Assembly: GCF_003443675.1 (NCBI RefSeq)
Contig: NZ_CP031963.1
Coordinates: 5,866,501-5,930,500, forward strand
Length of the DNA: 64,000 bases
Origin: Aquimarina sp. BL5
GTDB lineage: Bacteria > Bacteroidota > Bacteroidia > Flavobacteriales > Flavobacteriaceae
Direction of reading: 5' to 3'
This document shows positions 1-9,319 of this stretch, piece by piece (within the stretch, counting starts at the first letter, position 1; every line of letters begins with the position of its first letter). The notes under the pieces are model-generated. The model worked only from the letters and a program-made list of their open reading frames with translations, ran no database searches and was not told where the DNA came from. A program made the position numbers and the translations under genes.

Positions 1-2397
1 TTATTTCAGTCTCTTGATAGAATTTATCTTTATAACATTAGCAATGAGGAGATCTCAATTATAGAATCTAAAACAGCCATAACTAATATATTCAATGTCC
101 AAGGAACGATATATTATCAGGATGTTAATAGTGGAATCTATAAAATTGAAAAAGGTAGTCCAATATTGGCCATAAATGATCCTGAAGTTATTAATGATAA
201 AGTAGTAAATATTTCTAAGTCTCAAAACGGAATTTTATTACTAACAAGTACAAAAGGGTTTTTTGAGTTTTCGAAAGAAACAGTTAGTAAGTGGAATACG
301 CCATCCGATGACCTATTAAGCAATTCTACCATTTATAGTAGTATTACACTTCAGGATGGAAGCTTTGTTTTAGGAACTATTTCCCAAGGGTTAATATATC
401 TATCGCAAAAAGGAGAAATAATATATCAAATTAATCAGAATAAAGGATTAAGTAATAATACAATTTTGTCTTCTTTTGAAGATATAGAAGGTAATATATG
501 GTTAGGATTAGATAAAGGCATTAATTGTATAAACGTAAAATCACCAGTTCAAAGTTTTAATGATGATAAAGGTACTATTGGTACTGTATATACCTCAATT
601 GTTTTTGAAGGTTTTTTATATCTAGGAACAAATCAAGGAGTCTTTTACAAAAACATTAATAAAAATGAACCATTCCGTTTTGTCGAGGGAACTAAAGGAC
701 AGGTTTGGAATCTTTTTTCCTATGATAACAAATTGTTTTGTGGGCATAATGATGGAACTTTTTTAATAGAAAATGATACGTCCGAGCTCATAAGTTGGAT
801 TCAGGGGACTTGGATTTTTCGTACTATTAAAGAGCATCCAGACTGGTTACTGCAAGGTAATTATGAAGGATTGAGTGTGCTGGCAAAAAAAGACGGAAAA
901 TGGAAATTAAAACAAAAAATTAAAGGATTTGATTACTCCGCTCGATATTTAGAAATATATGATGGTAAATTATGGGTCAATCATGAGTACAAAGGACTTT
1001 TTAGTCTTACGGTAGATGATGAATTTTCCAAGGTGCTAGAAGTGGTCAAAGACACAATTACTATAAAAGGTAAGCACTCAAGTATAGCAAAGTACAAAAA
1101 TGATTTTTTTTATGCACATAAAGAAGGAGTGTCTTTTTATAATAAGGAAAACAAAGCTTTTGATCAAGATAATGTTGTTGATCAGGTTTTTAAGACTAAA
1201 GAAGAAAATGTAGGAAGGTTATTAAAAGATAATATAGGTGGACTCTGGAGCTTTACTGATGAAGAGCTAGACTATATTTCTCAAAGTCAGTTTTCTGATA
1301 ATTTAGAAGTAACTAAAGTATCTATCCCTTATTTGCTAAGAAAGGAAATGAATGGTTTCGAAAACATCATGCATCTTGAAGCAGAGAAGTACTTATTAGG
1401 AACTACTTATGGATATATGATTTTGGACTTATCCAGAATAAATTCAAAAGAACATACTATTATTCTAGAAGAAGTTTCGGCAAAACAAAAAACTACAGAA
1501 TTTAGACAGGTCGAAATTTCTGATTCAGTTCGTGTATTTGAATCTAATTTAAATACCATTTCTTTTGTATATACAATTCCCGAATATGATAAATTCCTTA
1601 TATCAAAGTTTCAGTATAAGTTAGAAGGTTTCTATGAAGACTGGAGTGGTTGGACCTCTAAAACCAATAAGATATTTGAAAATTTACCATTCGGAGAGTA
1701 TACGTTTAAGGTTAGAGCAAAAACAGGTAATGTTCTAAGTAAAAATGTAGTCGAGTATAAGTTTGTAATCGATAAACCCTGGTATTTTTCGAATGTAGCT
1801 ATTGCGATTTATTCTATTTTGCTATTAGTTCTATTACTAATTACGCATAGAGCTTATAAAAAGTACTATACCATACAAAAAGAAAAATTGGTAGAAGAGA
1901 ACAAAAAGCAATTGGAACTAAAAGAATTAGAAAGTGAACGAGAAATAATGAAGCTAACAAACGAAAAATTGACTCAGGATATAGAGAGTAAAAATCGTGA
2001 TCTTGCTTCTTCTACAATGAATATTATTAAGAAAAATGAGATCCTTAATACTATCAAAAAAGAACTTAAAAAATCTGAATTTGAAAGAAACGGAGTAAAG
2101 AATGTAGAACGAATCATTGATAGAAACCTAAATAATAAGGATGATTGGAAACATTTTGAAGAAGCTTTCAATAGCGTGGATAAAAACTTTATAAAGAAAC
2201 TCAAAAAGAAACACAATAATTTAACTCCTCACGATTTACGATTTTGTACGTACTTACGGCTAAATTTATCATCTAAAGAAATTGCTTCATTAGTTAATAT
2301 TTCGGTTAAAAGCGTAGAAATAAAACGCTATCGACTAAGAAAAAAACTACAATTAGAACATTCGGATAGCTTAGTGAACTATATTCTCGAAATTTAA
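1..2397 (+). CDS. Membrane-spanning transcriptional regulator (Reg_prop / Y_Y_Y / LuxR HTH), 5' end missing
   Basis: The reading frame is open from base 1, so the gene is cut by the window edge; 798 codons are visible. The N-terminal two thirds carry beta-propeller repeats of the two-component-regulator type (for example GNIWLGLDKGI). A Y_Y_Y-like domain follows (YKLEGFYEDWSGW), then one transmembrane segment (about nt 1790-1850), a charged coiled coil, and a C-terminal LuxR-type helix-turn-helix (LSSKEIASLVNISVKSVEIKR). No histidine kinase or receiver domain is visible, so it looks like a one-component sensor that binds a ligand in the periplasm and DNA in the cytoplasm. It lies just upstream of the susC-like gene in the same direction, which fits the local regulator of the glucan locus. 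The ligand is inferred from context only. Confidence 0.85.
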   Translation, partial: LFQSLDRIYLYNISNEEISIIESKTAITNIFNVQGTIYYQDVNSGIYKIEKGSPILAINDPEVINDKVVNISKSQNGILLLTSTKGFFEFSKETVSKWNTPSDDLLSNSTIYSSITLQDGSFVLGTISQGLIYLSQKGEIIYQINQNKGLSNNTILSSFEDIEGNIWLGLDKGINCINVKSPVQSFNDDKGTIGTVYTSIVFEGFLYLGTNQGVFYKNINKNEPFRFVEGTKGQVWNLFSYDNKLFCGHNDGTFLIENDTSELISWIQGTWIFRTIKEHPDWLLQGNYEGLSVLAKKDGKWKLKQKIKGFDYSARYLEIYDGKLWVNHEYKGLFSLTVDDEFSKVLEVVKDTITIKGKHSSIAKYKNDFFYAHKEGVSFYNKENKAFDQDNVVDQVFKTKEENVGRLLKDNIGGLWSFTDEELDYISQSQFSDNLEVTKVSIPYLLRKEMNGFENIMHLEAEKYLLGTTYGYMILDLSRINSKEHTIILEEVSAKQKTTEFRQVEISDSVRVFESNLNTISFVYTIPEYDKFLISKFQYKLEGFYEDWSGWTSKTNKIFENLPFGEYTFKVRAKTGNVLSKNVVEYKFVIDKPWYFSNVAIAIYSILLLVLLLITHRAYKKYYTIQKEKLVEENKKQLELKELESEREIMKLTNEKLTQDIESKNRDLASSTMNIIKKNEILNTIKKELKKSEFERNGVKNVERIIDRNLNNKDDWKHFEEAFNSVDKNFIKKLKKKHNNLTPHDLRFCTYLRLNLSSKEIASLVNISVKSVEIKRYRLRKKLQLEHSDSLVNYILEI

Positions 2398-2620
2398 AAC
2401 CATACATTATCTTAAAATACCTCTACATTACCTATACTCTAACGTTATAGTTGGGTAACAATACTATTTTATTTACATTTTTTTAATAGTTATTAAATCC
2501 CTAGTACTTACCGTTTTCATTGATGTTTTACGCAAAGAATTTATTAATTTTTTAGTTATTATGTAATGTTGTAGGATTTTTGTTTGGGTTAGTTATTAAC
2601 GATTTCTTAATGTTCGTAGG

Positions 2621-2628
2621 TAAATTTG
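2621..2628 (+). promoter_or_regulatory. Putative -7 element of the glucan-locus promoter
   Basis: TAAATTTG matches the Bacteroidota -7 consensus TAnnTTTG and lies 22 nt before the susC-like ATG. No good TTTG or TTG -33 element is at the usual spacing, as might be expected of an activator-dependent promoter. The remaining 253-nt gap (2398-2650) is AT-rich and has no gene. Confidence 0.4.
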
Positions 2629-2650
2629 AGTAAATCAAACTAGAACATTT

Positions 2651-5600
2651 ATGAAAATTACTTATTTCTTAATAGCTGTCTTTTTAAGTACAGTTATTAA
2701 TGCACAAGAAATTCAGATTCGGGGAAACGTAAAGGATGCAAGCGGATTGGAACTCCCTGGAGTTAATGTTATCGTTAAAAACACTGCAAACGGAGCCGTA
2801 ACAGATTTTAATGGAAAATATACATTGAACAATGTAGCCGTCGGAAGTGTTGTTGTGTTTTCTTATGTAGGGTTCACTACACAAGAAATAACAGTTGGAC
2901 AAAATTTCGTTATTAATGTAACCATGGAAGAAGACAGTGAATCACTAGAACAGGTCATTGTAATTGGTTATGGGACACAAACAAAAAAAGAAATTACAGG
3001 TGCGGTTTCTGTAATAGGATCCGAAACTATAGAAGAACTTAATGTAGTTAGAGTAGAGCAAGCACTACAGGGACAAGTTGCAGGTGTAAATATCACATCG
3101 CAATCTGGAGCTCCTGGTAGCAGTTCTACCATATCGATACGAGGAATATCTACTAACGGGGATAGTAGGCCTTTAATTCTCGTAGATGGCAATGTTATAG
3201 AAGATCTTAGTGTACTTAATCCTAACGATATCGAAAGTATTAATGTATTAAAAGATGCAACAGCTGGTATTTATGGAGTAAGAGCAGCAAATGGGGTTAT
3301 CCTTATAACTACTAAATCAGGATTTAAGAATACAGATTTAAAATTCGAATTTGATTCATATACAGGTTTTCAGGAAACCACAAGAAGACTTCCGGTACTT
3401 AATGCAACTGAATATGGTATTATTATTAATGAGTCTTTCGCTGCTGGAGGTGGTACGCTACCTTTTGCCAATTTATCAGAGTTAGGAGAAGGCACAGATT
3501 GGCAAGATGAAATTTTTAGAACAGCTGTAATTTCTAATATTAATTTCAGTGCTACAGGTGGTGGAGAGAATTCTACTTATTCTGCGGGAGTTTCTTATTT
3601 AACACAAGATGGTATTGTTGGAGGAAGTGATGCTAATTTCGAACGTTTTACAGGTAGGGTAAATTACAGTTTGGATATTGTTGAAAACTTGAAGTTTACC
3701 ACTTCTGGTATTTTTACACAAACCAATAGAAAAACATTATTAGAAAATGCTTTAGGTTCTGTGTTATTTAATGCATTAAATATGGCGCCTACTTTATCTG
3801 TGAGAGATGAAAATGGAGACTTTACTTTAGCAGAAGGATTGGGTAATGAAGTAATAAATCCAATTGCGCAGATAGAAAATACGTTTAATGATACAAGAGT
3901 AAATCGAATAGGTGCAACTTTTGCATTGAAATATAATTTTTTAAATGATTTCACAGCAGAATCTAGATACCAGTTTAACTATTCTGAAGTAGATGGTAAA
4001 ACATTTTCTCCTGAAGTATTTTATGGATCTGGAAAAGTGTTTAATGTAGATAGAAGCAGTGTTACAGAGTTTAAGAATTTTTTTAGAGATTATACTTGGG
4101 ATAATTTCTTAAAGTACGAAAAGATATTTGCAGATGATCACGATGTAAAAATACTTTTAGGGATGTCTGTATTTAAGACAACAGGAACTTTTACTGGTTT
4201 TACTGGCTTTGATATTATCGACAATTCATTTTCTAATGCTACTATTTCTCAGGCATCAGATGTAGTTGATAATTTTCAGAATGGAGGAAATACTTTTGAT
4301 TCTAGATTGTTATCATATTTTTCTAGATTACAATATGGATACAAAGGAAAATATTTACTATCTGCAGTAATAAGAAGAGATGGCTCAACAAAGTTTGGAC
4401 CTAAAAATAAGTTTGGATATTTTCCCTCAGCTTCTATCGGTTGGGTGATGTCTGATGAATCTTTTTTAAATGATAGTAGTTGGTTAAATTTCCTAAAACT
4501 TAGAGCTAGTTATGGTGTAATTGGGAATGATAGAATAAAAGATTTTCAATTTATATCCTTGTTAAATGGAGAAGGATCCTATGTTATTAATGATGAGTTG
4601 ATAATAGGTGAGGCAATTGGTGCACTTTCCAATCCAGAAATTAAATGGGAAAAACAAAAAACACTTGATATAGGGATTGATACTCGATTATTAAATAATA
4701 AAATAGATATCACTTTTGATTATTTTAAAAAACGAACAGAAGACTTATTAGTTGTTGCACCTGTTTCGGGGATTCTGGGAGTTGCAGCTCCAGGATCATC
4801 ACCACCTACTATCAATGCAGGTATTGTAGAGAATGAGGGGTATGAATTTAGAATCTCTTATAACGATAAGTTATCAGAAAATTTGAAATTTAATATTAGT
4901 TATAATGTTACACTGCTGGAGAATGAAGTAATTTCGGTTAATAGTGATAGTAATTTTATAGCAGGTGGTTCTTTTGGTGTAGGTCAAGATCCTCCATCAA
5001 GAATGGAAGCAGGTAGGCCTATTGGATATTTCTATGGATTACAAACAGATGGAGTTTTTCAAAATCAGGCAGAAGTAGAAGCACACGCTACACAGGCTAA
5101 TGCAGCACCAGGAGATCTGAGATATATTGATATGAATGGAGATGGAGAAATTAATTCTGATGATAGAACGGATATCGGAAATCCTATTCCTGATGCTACA
5201 ATGGGATTGAATATTGGCTTAGATTATAAAAATTTTGATTTTACCGCTTATGCATTTGCCTCCGTGGGTAATGATATGGTAAGAAACTATGAACGTAATC
5301 AACCATTGGTCAATAGAAGAAATGGATTTTTAGGACGATGGACAGGGGAAGGTTCTACCGATTCTTTTCATAGAGTTACAACAGCTGCTAACGGTAATAG
5401 TTTGTTTTCTAGTTTTTATGTAGAAGATGGGTCTTATCTAAGAATCCAGAATATACAATTAGGATACACACTTTCTGATGCATTTATGAAACCAATTGGT
5501 ATTGATAAGTTTAGAATTTATGTTTCAATAAATAACTTATACACCTTTACAGAATATCAAGGGTATGATCCTTCAGCGTATCAATCAAATCCAGACCCTA

Positions 5601-5689
5601 ATACTGCAAGTCCTATTGGAGCAGGTATTGATCAGGGGTTTTACCCTGTGCCAAGAACATATTTATTAGGTGTAAATCTTAAATTTTAA
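2651..5689 (+). CDS. SusC-like TonB-dependent outer membrane oligosaccharide transporter
   Basis: 1012 residues, normal for SusC/RagA. A signal peptide (about 1-18, ending INA-QE) is followed by a carboxypeptidase-regulatory-like domain (about 22-100, GVNVIVKNTANGAVTDFNGKY). Next come the TonB-box region (VIVIGYGTQTKKEITGAVS), the plug (VRVEQALQGQVAGVNI, SIRGIS) and a long beta-barrel ending in aromatic LGVNLKF. It forms the pore that takes up glycan oligomers using TonB energy, with the SusD-like lipoprotein as lid. The susD-like gene follows after 5 nt. Enzymes downstream (GH16, GH3, GH64) point to beta-1,3-glucan oligomers as substrate. Confidence 0.95.
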   Translation: MKITYFLIAVFLSTVINAQEIQIRGNVKDASGLELPGVNVIVKNTANGAVTDFNGKYTLNNVAVGSVVVFSYVGFTTQEITVGQNFVINVTMEEDSESLEQVIVIGYGTQTKKEITGAVSVIGSETIEELNVVRVEQALQGQVAGVNITSQSGAPGSSSTISIRGISTNGDSRPLILVDGNVIEDLSVLNPNDIESINVLKDATAGIYGVRAANGVILITTKSGFKNTDLKFEFDSYTGFQETTRRLPVLNATEYGIIINESFAAGGGTLPFANLSELGEGTDWQDEIFRTAVISNINFSATGGGENSTYSAGVSYLTQDGIVGGSDANFERFTGRVNYSLDIVENLKFTTSGIFTQTNRKTLLENALGSVLFNALNMAPTLSVRDENGDFTLAEGLGNEVINPIAQIENTFNDTRVNRIGATFALKYNFLNDFTAESRYQFNYSEVDGKTFSPEVFYGSGKVFNVDRSSVTEFKNFFRDYTWDNFLKYEKIFADDHDVKILLGMSVFKTTGTFTGFTGFDIIDNSFSNATISQASDVVDNFQNGGNTFDSRLLSYFSRLQYGYKGKYLLSAVIRRDGSTKFGPKNKFGYFPSASIGWVMSDESFLNDSSWLNFLKLRASYGVIGNDRIKDFQFISLLNGEGSYVINDELIIGEAIGALSNPEIKWEKQKTLDIGIDTRLLNNKIDITFDYFKKRTEDLLVVAPVSGILGVAAPGSSPPTINAGIVENEGYEFRISYNDKLSENLKFNISYNVTLLENEVISVNSDSNFIAGGSFGVGQDPPSRMEAGRPIGYFYGLQTDGVFQNQAEVEAHATQANAAPGDLRYIDMNGDGEINSDDRTDIGNPIPDATMGLNIGLDYKNFDFTAYAFASVGNDMVRNYERNQPLVNRRNGFLGRWTGEGSTDSFHRVTTAANGNSLFSSFYVEDGSYLRIQNIQLGYTLSDAFMKPIGIDKFRIYVSINNLYTFTEYQGYDPSAYQSNPDPNTASPIGAGIDQGFYPVPRTYLLGVNLKF

Positions 5690-5694
5690 TCAAA

Positions 5695-7161
5695 ATGAAA
5701 AAGATGAAATATAATATACAATCGATAATCTTTTTTGTACTATTAGTTACGATAATTTCGTGTAGTGACGATTTTGTAGATGTAGCTTCAGAAGATGAAA
5801 ATTCTGAGAGTTTTTTTAATAGTGAAGAAGATTATCAAAGTGCTTTGATTGGGGCGTACGATTTACTACAATCCACTTATTTAAATGTAATGTTAGGAGA
5901 AATAGCTTCTGATAATACATTAGCAGGAGGAGAAAGCGCATCGGATTCACCTGGGATACAAGAAATAGATGACATGATTCATACCCCTGTTAATGCACAA
6001 CTAAGAGATATATGGAGTTGGATGTATGCGGGCGTGAATAGAGCTAATTATATAATGGAGTTTCAGGATAAAACTGATTTTGCTGGTAAGGAAGAAGTAA
6101 TTGCTCAGACACGCTTTCTTAGAGCTTACTATTATTTTGAGCTAGTAAAATGGTTTGGAGATGTACCACTAGCAATTGATAAAAGAATTTTTTTTGGAGA
6201 AGAGACTGGGATAGATAGAGCTCCAAAGGAAGATGTGTATGCACTCATAGAAGAAGATTTACAGTTTGCAGCAGATAATTTACCAGCAATACAAGCAGAA
6301 ACGGGCCGCGTAACCCAAGGAGCAGCCAGAGCCTTATTAGGTAAAGTGTATTTATTTCAAGATAAATTCTCTGAAGCTGCTACTGTTTTAGATCAAGTAG
6401 TTGCAGGGCCATATGATTTGGTTACAGATTATGAATCTATCTTCGAAGAAGAAGGAGAAAATAATATAGAATCAGTTTTCGAAGTTCAATATACAGATGA
6501 AGAAGGAGCAGGTTTCGGATGTTTACAATGTAGTGAAGGTAATGTAGCAGTTGGCTTTAATGGAATTAGAAATTATTCAGGGCCACAATTTGATTCAGGT
6601 TTTAGTTTTAATGTTCCTACACAAGAAGTTGTGGATACATTCGAAGCAGGCGATATTAGACTAGATGTTGCTATTTTAGATATAGATGCGTGGGCAGCGG
6701 ATCAAGGAGCCACTTTTTCTACAGGTTTTGAGCATACAGGATATTTTAATAGAAAGTATATTGCTCGTCAGGGAGACCTTAATACCGGAGATGCCAATCT
6801 TACAAACCCAAATAATTACAGAGCAATCAGATTTGCAGATGTTCTGCTAATGGCTGCAGAAGCACATAATAGAAAATCACCAAGTAGTGATGGAGAAGCA
6901 TTAATCTACCTAAATAGAGTGAGAACTAGAGCTCAATTACCGGATGTAACAGCTACGGGAACCGCCTTGACAGATGCTATATACCAAGAACGAAGAGTAG
7001 AACTAGTTGGAGAAGGACATCACTTTTTTGATTTAGTAAGAACGGGAAGAGCTGCAACAGAAATAGATGGCTTTGTAACAGGAAAGCACGAATTGTTTCC
7101 TATACCATTGATAGAGATTCAATTGGCAGGGAATAGATGGGAACAAAATCCAGGATACTAA
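5695..7161 (+). CDS. SusD/RagB-like outer membrane glycan-binding lipoprotein
   Basis: 488 residues. The lipoprotein signal ends in a lipobox at TIISC (Cys23). SusD features are clear: the TPR-like N-terminal part (SFFNSEEDYQSALIGAYDLL, RFLRAYYYFELVKWFGDVPL) and the C-terminal RagB/SusD signature (YQERRVELVGEGHHFFDL, ending in LAGNRWEQNPGY). It is surface-exposed, binds the incoming oligosaccharide and closes the SusC pore. Only 5 nt separate it from the susC-like gene. A second in-frame ATG lies three codons in; either start gives the same mature protein. Confidence 0.95.
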   Translation: MKKMKYNIQSIIFFVLLVTIISCSDDFVDVASEDENSESFFNSEEDYQSALIGAYDLLQSTYLNVMLGEIASDNTLAGGESASDSPGIQEIDDMIHTPVNAQLRDIWSWMYAGVNRANYIMEFQDKTDFAGKEEVIAQTRFLRAYYYFELVKWFGDVPLAIDKRIFFGEETGIDRAPKEDVYALIEEDLQFAADNLPAIQAETGRVTQGAARALLGKVYLFQDKFSEAATVLDQVVAGPYDLVTDYESIFEEEGENNIESVFEVQYTDEEGAGFGCLQCSEGNVAVGFNGIRNYSGPQFDSGFSFNVPTQEVVDTFEAGDIRLDVAILDIDAWAADQGATFSTGFEHTGYFNRKYIARQGDLNTGDANLTNPNNYRAIRFADVLLMAAEAHNRKSPSSDGEALIYLNRVRTRAQLPDVTATGTALTDAIYQERRVELVGEGHHFFDLVRTGRAATEIDGFVTGKHELFPIPLIEIQLAGNRWEQNPGY

Positions 7162-7180
7162 AAACAAAAACTAGAAGAAG

Positions 7181-9268
7181 ATGAAACTTTTAAAATATAT
7201 ATTCAGCATATGTATGTCCTTGCTTTTCGTATGGAGCTGTGCTGAAGACGATAATCTAGACTATCTAGATAATGTAGTGGCTCCGTCAAACATAGCTGCG
7301 CTTTTACAAATCACTCAAGATAATACTGGATTGGTGACTATAACACCAAATGGAGATGGAGTGGTATCCTTTGATATTTATTATGGAGATGACACTTTGG
7401 AGCCAGAAAATGTAAAAATAGGAGAAAGTACCACACATACTTATGCTGAGGGAACGTATGATTTAAGATTAGTTGGTAAAGGAATAACTGGATTAACAAC
7501 TGAAGTTACACAAGAAGTAGTAGTTTCATTTAACCCTCCAGAAAATTTAGTAGTCACTATAGAGAATGATGCTGCTGTATCCAAACAAGTAAATGTAACC
7601 GCGACTGCAGACAATGCAATGTCTTTTGATGTATACTTTGGAGAAATAGGAAATGATACTCCAGTGACTGCTAATATAGGGGAAACAGTTACATATTTGT
7701 ACCAACAACCAGGAACATATACGATTAGGGTTGTTGCCAAAGGAGGTGCTATTGCCACTACTGAGTACACAGAAGAGTTCTTAGTAACAGAAATTTTACA
7801 ACCTATAGTTTCTGCTCCAATACCTCCAGCCAGAGCAGCGCAAGATGTTGTTTCTATGTTTAGCGATGTTTATGCAGATGTTCCCGTGGATACTTGGCGT
7901 ACACCTTGGTCTGATGCCACTTTTGAAGATGTTGAGATAGAAGGAAACCCTACCAAAAAGTATAGTGCTCTTAATTTCGTTGGAATAGAGGCTACAACAA
8001 CAACTATAGATGCTAGTACAATGACTCATTTTCATACGGATATTTGGTCTCCAAATTTGACTGAGTTTAGGATTAAATTAGTTGATTTTGGAGCAAATGG
8101 AGTTTTTGATGGTGGAGATGATGTAGAACATGAAATAACGATAGCTAATCCAACAAATGGAGAATGGGTGAGTTTAGATATCCCATTAGCCGATTTCACT
8201 GGATTAACTACAAGAAGTAATATTGCTCAATTAATATATGTGGGTGCACCTTCCGGGACGGCGATAGTTTTTGTTGATAATGTTTATTTCCATAAACCAC
8301 CAGAGCCTGCATCTGGATTAGAAGGGATTTGGAAACTTGCACCAGAAGCTGGAGCTTTTAAAGTAGGACCAGGTCCTGGAACAGGTGATTTTTTCGCAAA
8401 TAGCTTAGAGGATGTAACGACAAGAGCTTGTTATTTTGATGATGAGTATGTGTTCTCGATTGATGGAAGTTTTAGTAATATTTTAGGATCTGAAACTTGG
8501 CTTGAGGGATGGCAAGGCGCTTCACCTGATCAATGCGGAACACCAGTTGCACCGCATAATGGATCCGGCGCAGCTACTTACATATTCGATGAAGGTGCAG
8601 GTACCATTACTCTTAACGGTATTGGTGCTTATTTGGGATTACCTAAAGTAGTAAATGGGGGGGAATTACCGAACGTTCCTGTTCCATCATCTATTACGTA
8701 TAATGTTACACTTTCTAATGGTAACAACAGAATGGAAGTAATAATTGATATTGGTGGAGCCTTTTGGACCTATCAACTTATAAGAGAAACACCATTGATT
8801 GCTGGAACTTGGAGACTTGCGCCAGAAGCAGGAGCCTTTAAGGTAGGACCAGGTCCTGGAACAGGTGATTTTTTCGCAAATAGTTTAGAGGATATAACAA
8901 CTAGAGCTTGCTATTTTGATGATGAGTATATATTCGCTACTGACGGAAGTTTTAATAATGTTTTAGGATCTGAAACTTGGTTGGAAGGTTGGCAAGGAGT
9001 GACATCAGATCAATGTGGAACACCAGTTTCTCCACATGATGGATCTGGACCTGCTTCATATACTTTTAATGAAGGATCGGGTGTAATTACGCTAAATGGT
9101 GCGGGTGCTTACTTGGGATTACCTAAAGTAGTCAATGGAGGAGAACTACCAAACGTACCGGTTCCGACATCGATCACATATAATGTTACCCTTATGGATA
9201 GCAATAATACTATGGAGGTAACAATAGATATAGGAGGAGCATATTGGACTTATAAACTCATTAGATGA
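7181..9268 (+). CDS. SusE/F-position surface glycan-binding lipoprotein with two tandem 160-residue repeats
   Basis: 695 residues with a lipoprotein signal (LLFVWSCAEDD). Domains in order: two PKD-like Ig-type modules (about 30-210, PNGDGVVSFDIYYGDD then TADNAMSFDVYFGE), a jelly-roll module resembling carbohydrate-binding domains (about 215-375, ending FVDNVYFHK), and two near-identical modules at about 380-538 and 540-695. The position after SusCD and the absence of any catalytic motif support a surface glycan-binding protein. A module related to the two repeats is in the next gene, fused to a GH16 enzyme, so it probably binds the same glucan. Function is inferred from architecture and context. 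Confidence 0.8.
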   Translation: MKLLKYIFSICMSLLFVWSCAEDDNLDYLDNVVAPSNIAALLQITQDNTGLVTITPNGDGVVSFDIYYGDDTLEPENVKIGESTTHTYAEGTYDLRLVGKGITGLTTEVTQEVVVSFNPPENLVVTIENDAAVSKQVNVTATADNAMSFDVYFGEIGNDTPVTANIGETVTYLYQQPGTYTIRVVAKGGAIATTEYTEEFLVTEILQPIVSAPIPPARAAQDVVSMFSDVYADVPVDTWRTPWSDATFEDVEIEGNPTKKYSALNFVGIEATTTTIDASTMTHFHTDIWSPNLTEFRIKLVDFGANGVFDGGDDVEHEITIANPTNGEWVSLDIPLADFTGLTTRSNIAQLIYVGAPSGTAIVFVDNVYFHKPPEPASGLEGIWKLAPEAGAFKVGPGPGTGDFFANSLEDVTTRACYFDDEYVFSIDGSFSNILGSETWLEGWQGASPDQCGTPVAPHNGSGAATYIFDEGAGTITLNGIGAYLGLPKVVNGGELPNVPVPSSITYNVTLSNGNNRMEVIIDIGGAFWTYQLIRETPLIAGTWRLAPEAGAFKVGPGPGTGDFFANSLEDITTRACYFDDEYIFATDGSFNNVLGSETWLEGWQGVTSDQCGTPVSPHDGSGPASYTFNEGSGVITLNGAGAYLGLPKVVNGGELPNVPVPTSITYNVTLMDSNNTMEVTIDIGGAYWTYKLIR
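8321..9268 (+). repeat. In-frame tandem duplication with 480-bp period
   Basis: Copy 1 runs about 8321-8789 and copy 2 about 8801-9268, an offset of exactly 480 bp (160 codons). Both contain VGPGPGTGDFFANSLED, ACYFDDEY, GSETWLEGWQG, DQCGTPV and PKVVNGGELPNVPVP. Some stretches are identical at the DNA level (around 8361-8402 and 8841-8882), while third positions differ elsewhere, so the duplication is fairly recent but not fresh. Confidence 0.9.
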
Positions 9269-9319
9269 GTTTTATTTATAGAATCCTTAGATGATCGACG
9301 ATAATAAAAAATTAAATAG

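Noticed and set aside
1974..2216. Minus-strand frame of 80 codons in the regulator gene
   Set aside because: Shadow of a lysine-rich coiled-coil region; Phe and Ser-rich translation without support.
8321..9268. Considered as a mobile element or CRISPR-like repeat
   Set aside because: The repeat is in frame, encodes folded-looking modules and has no spacers or terminal inverted repeats.
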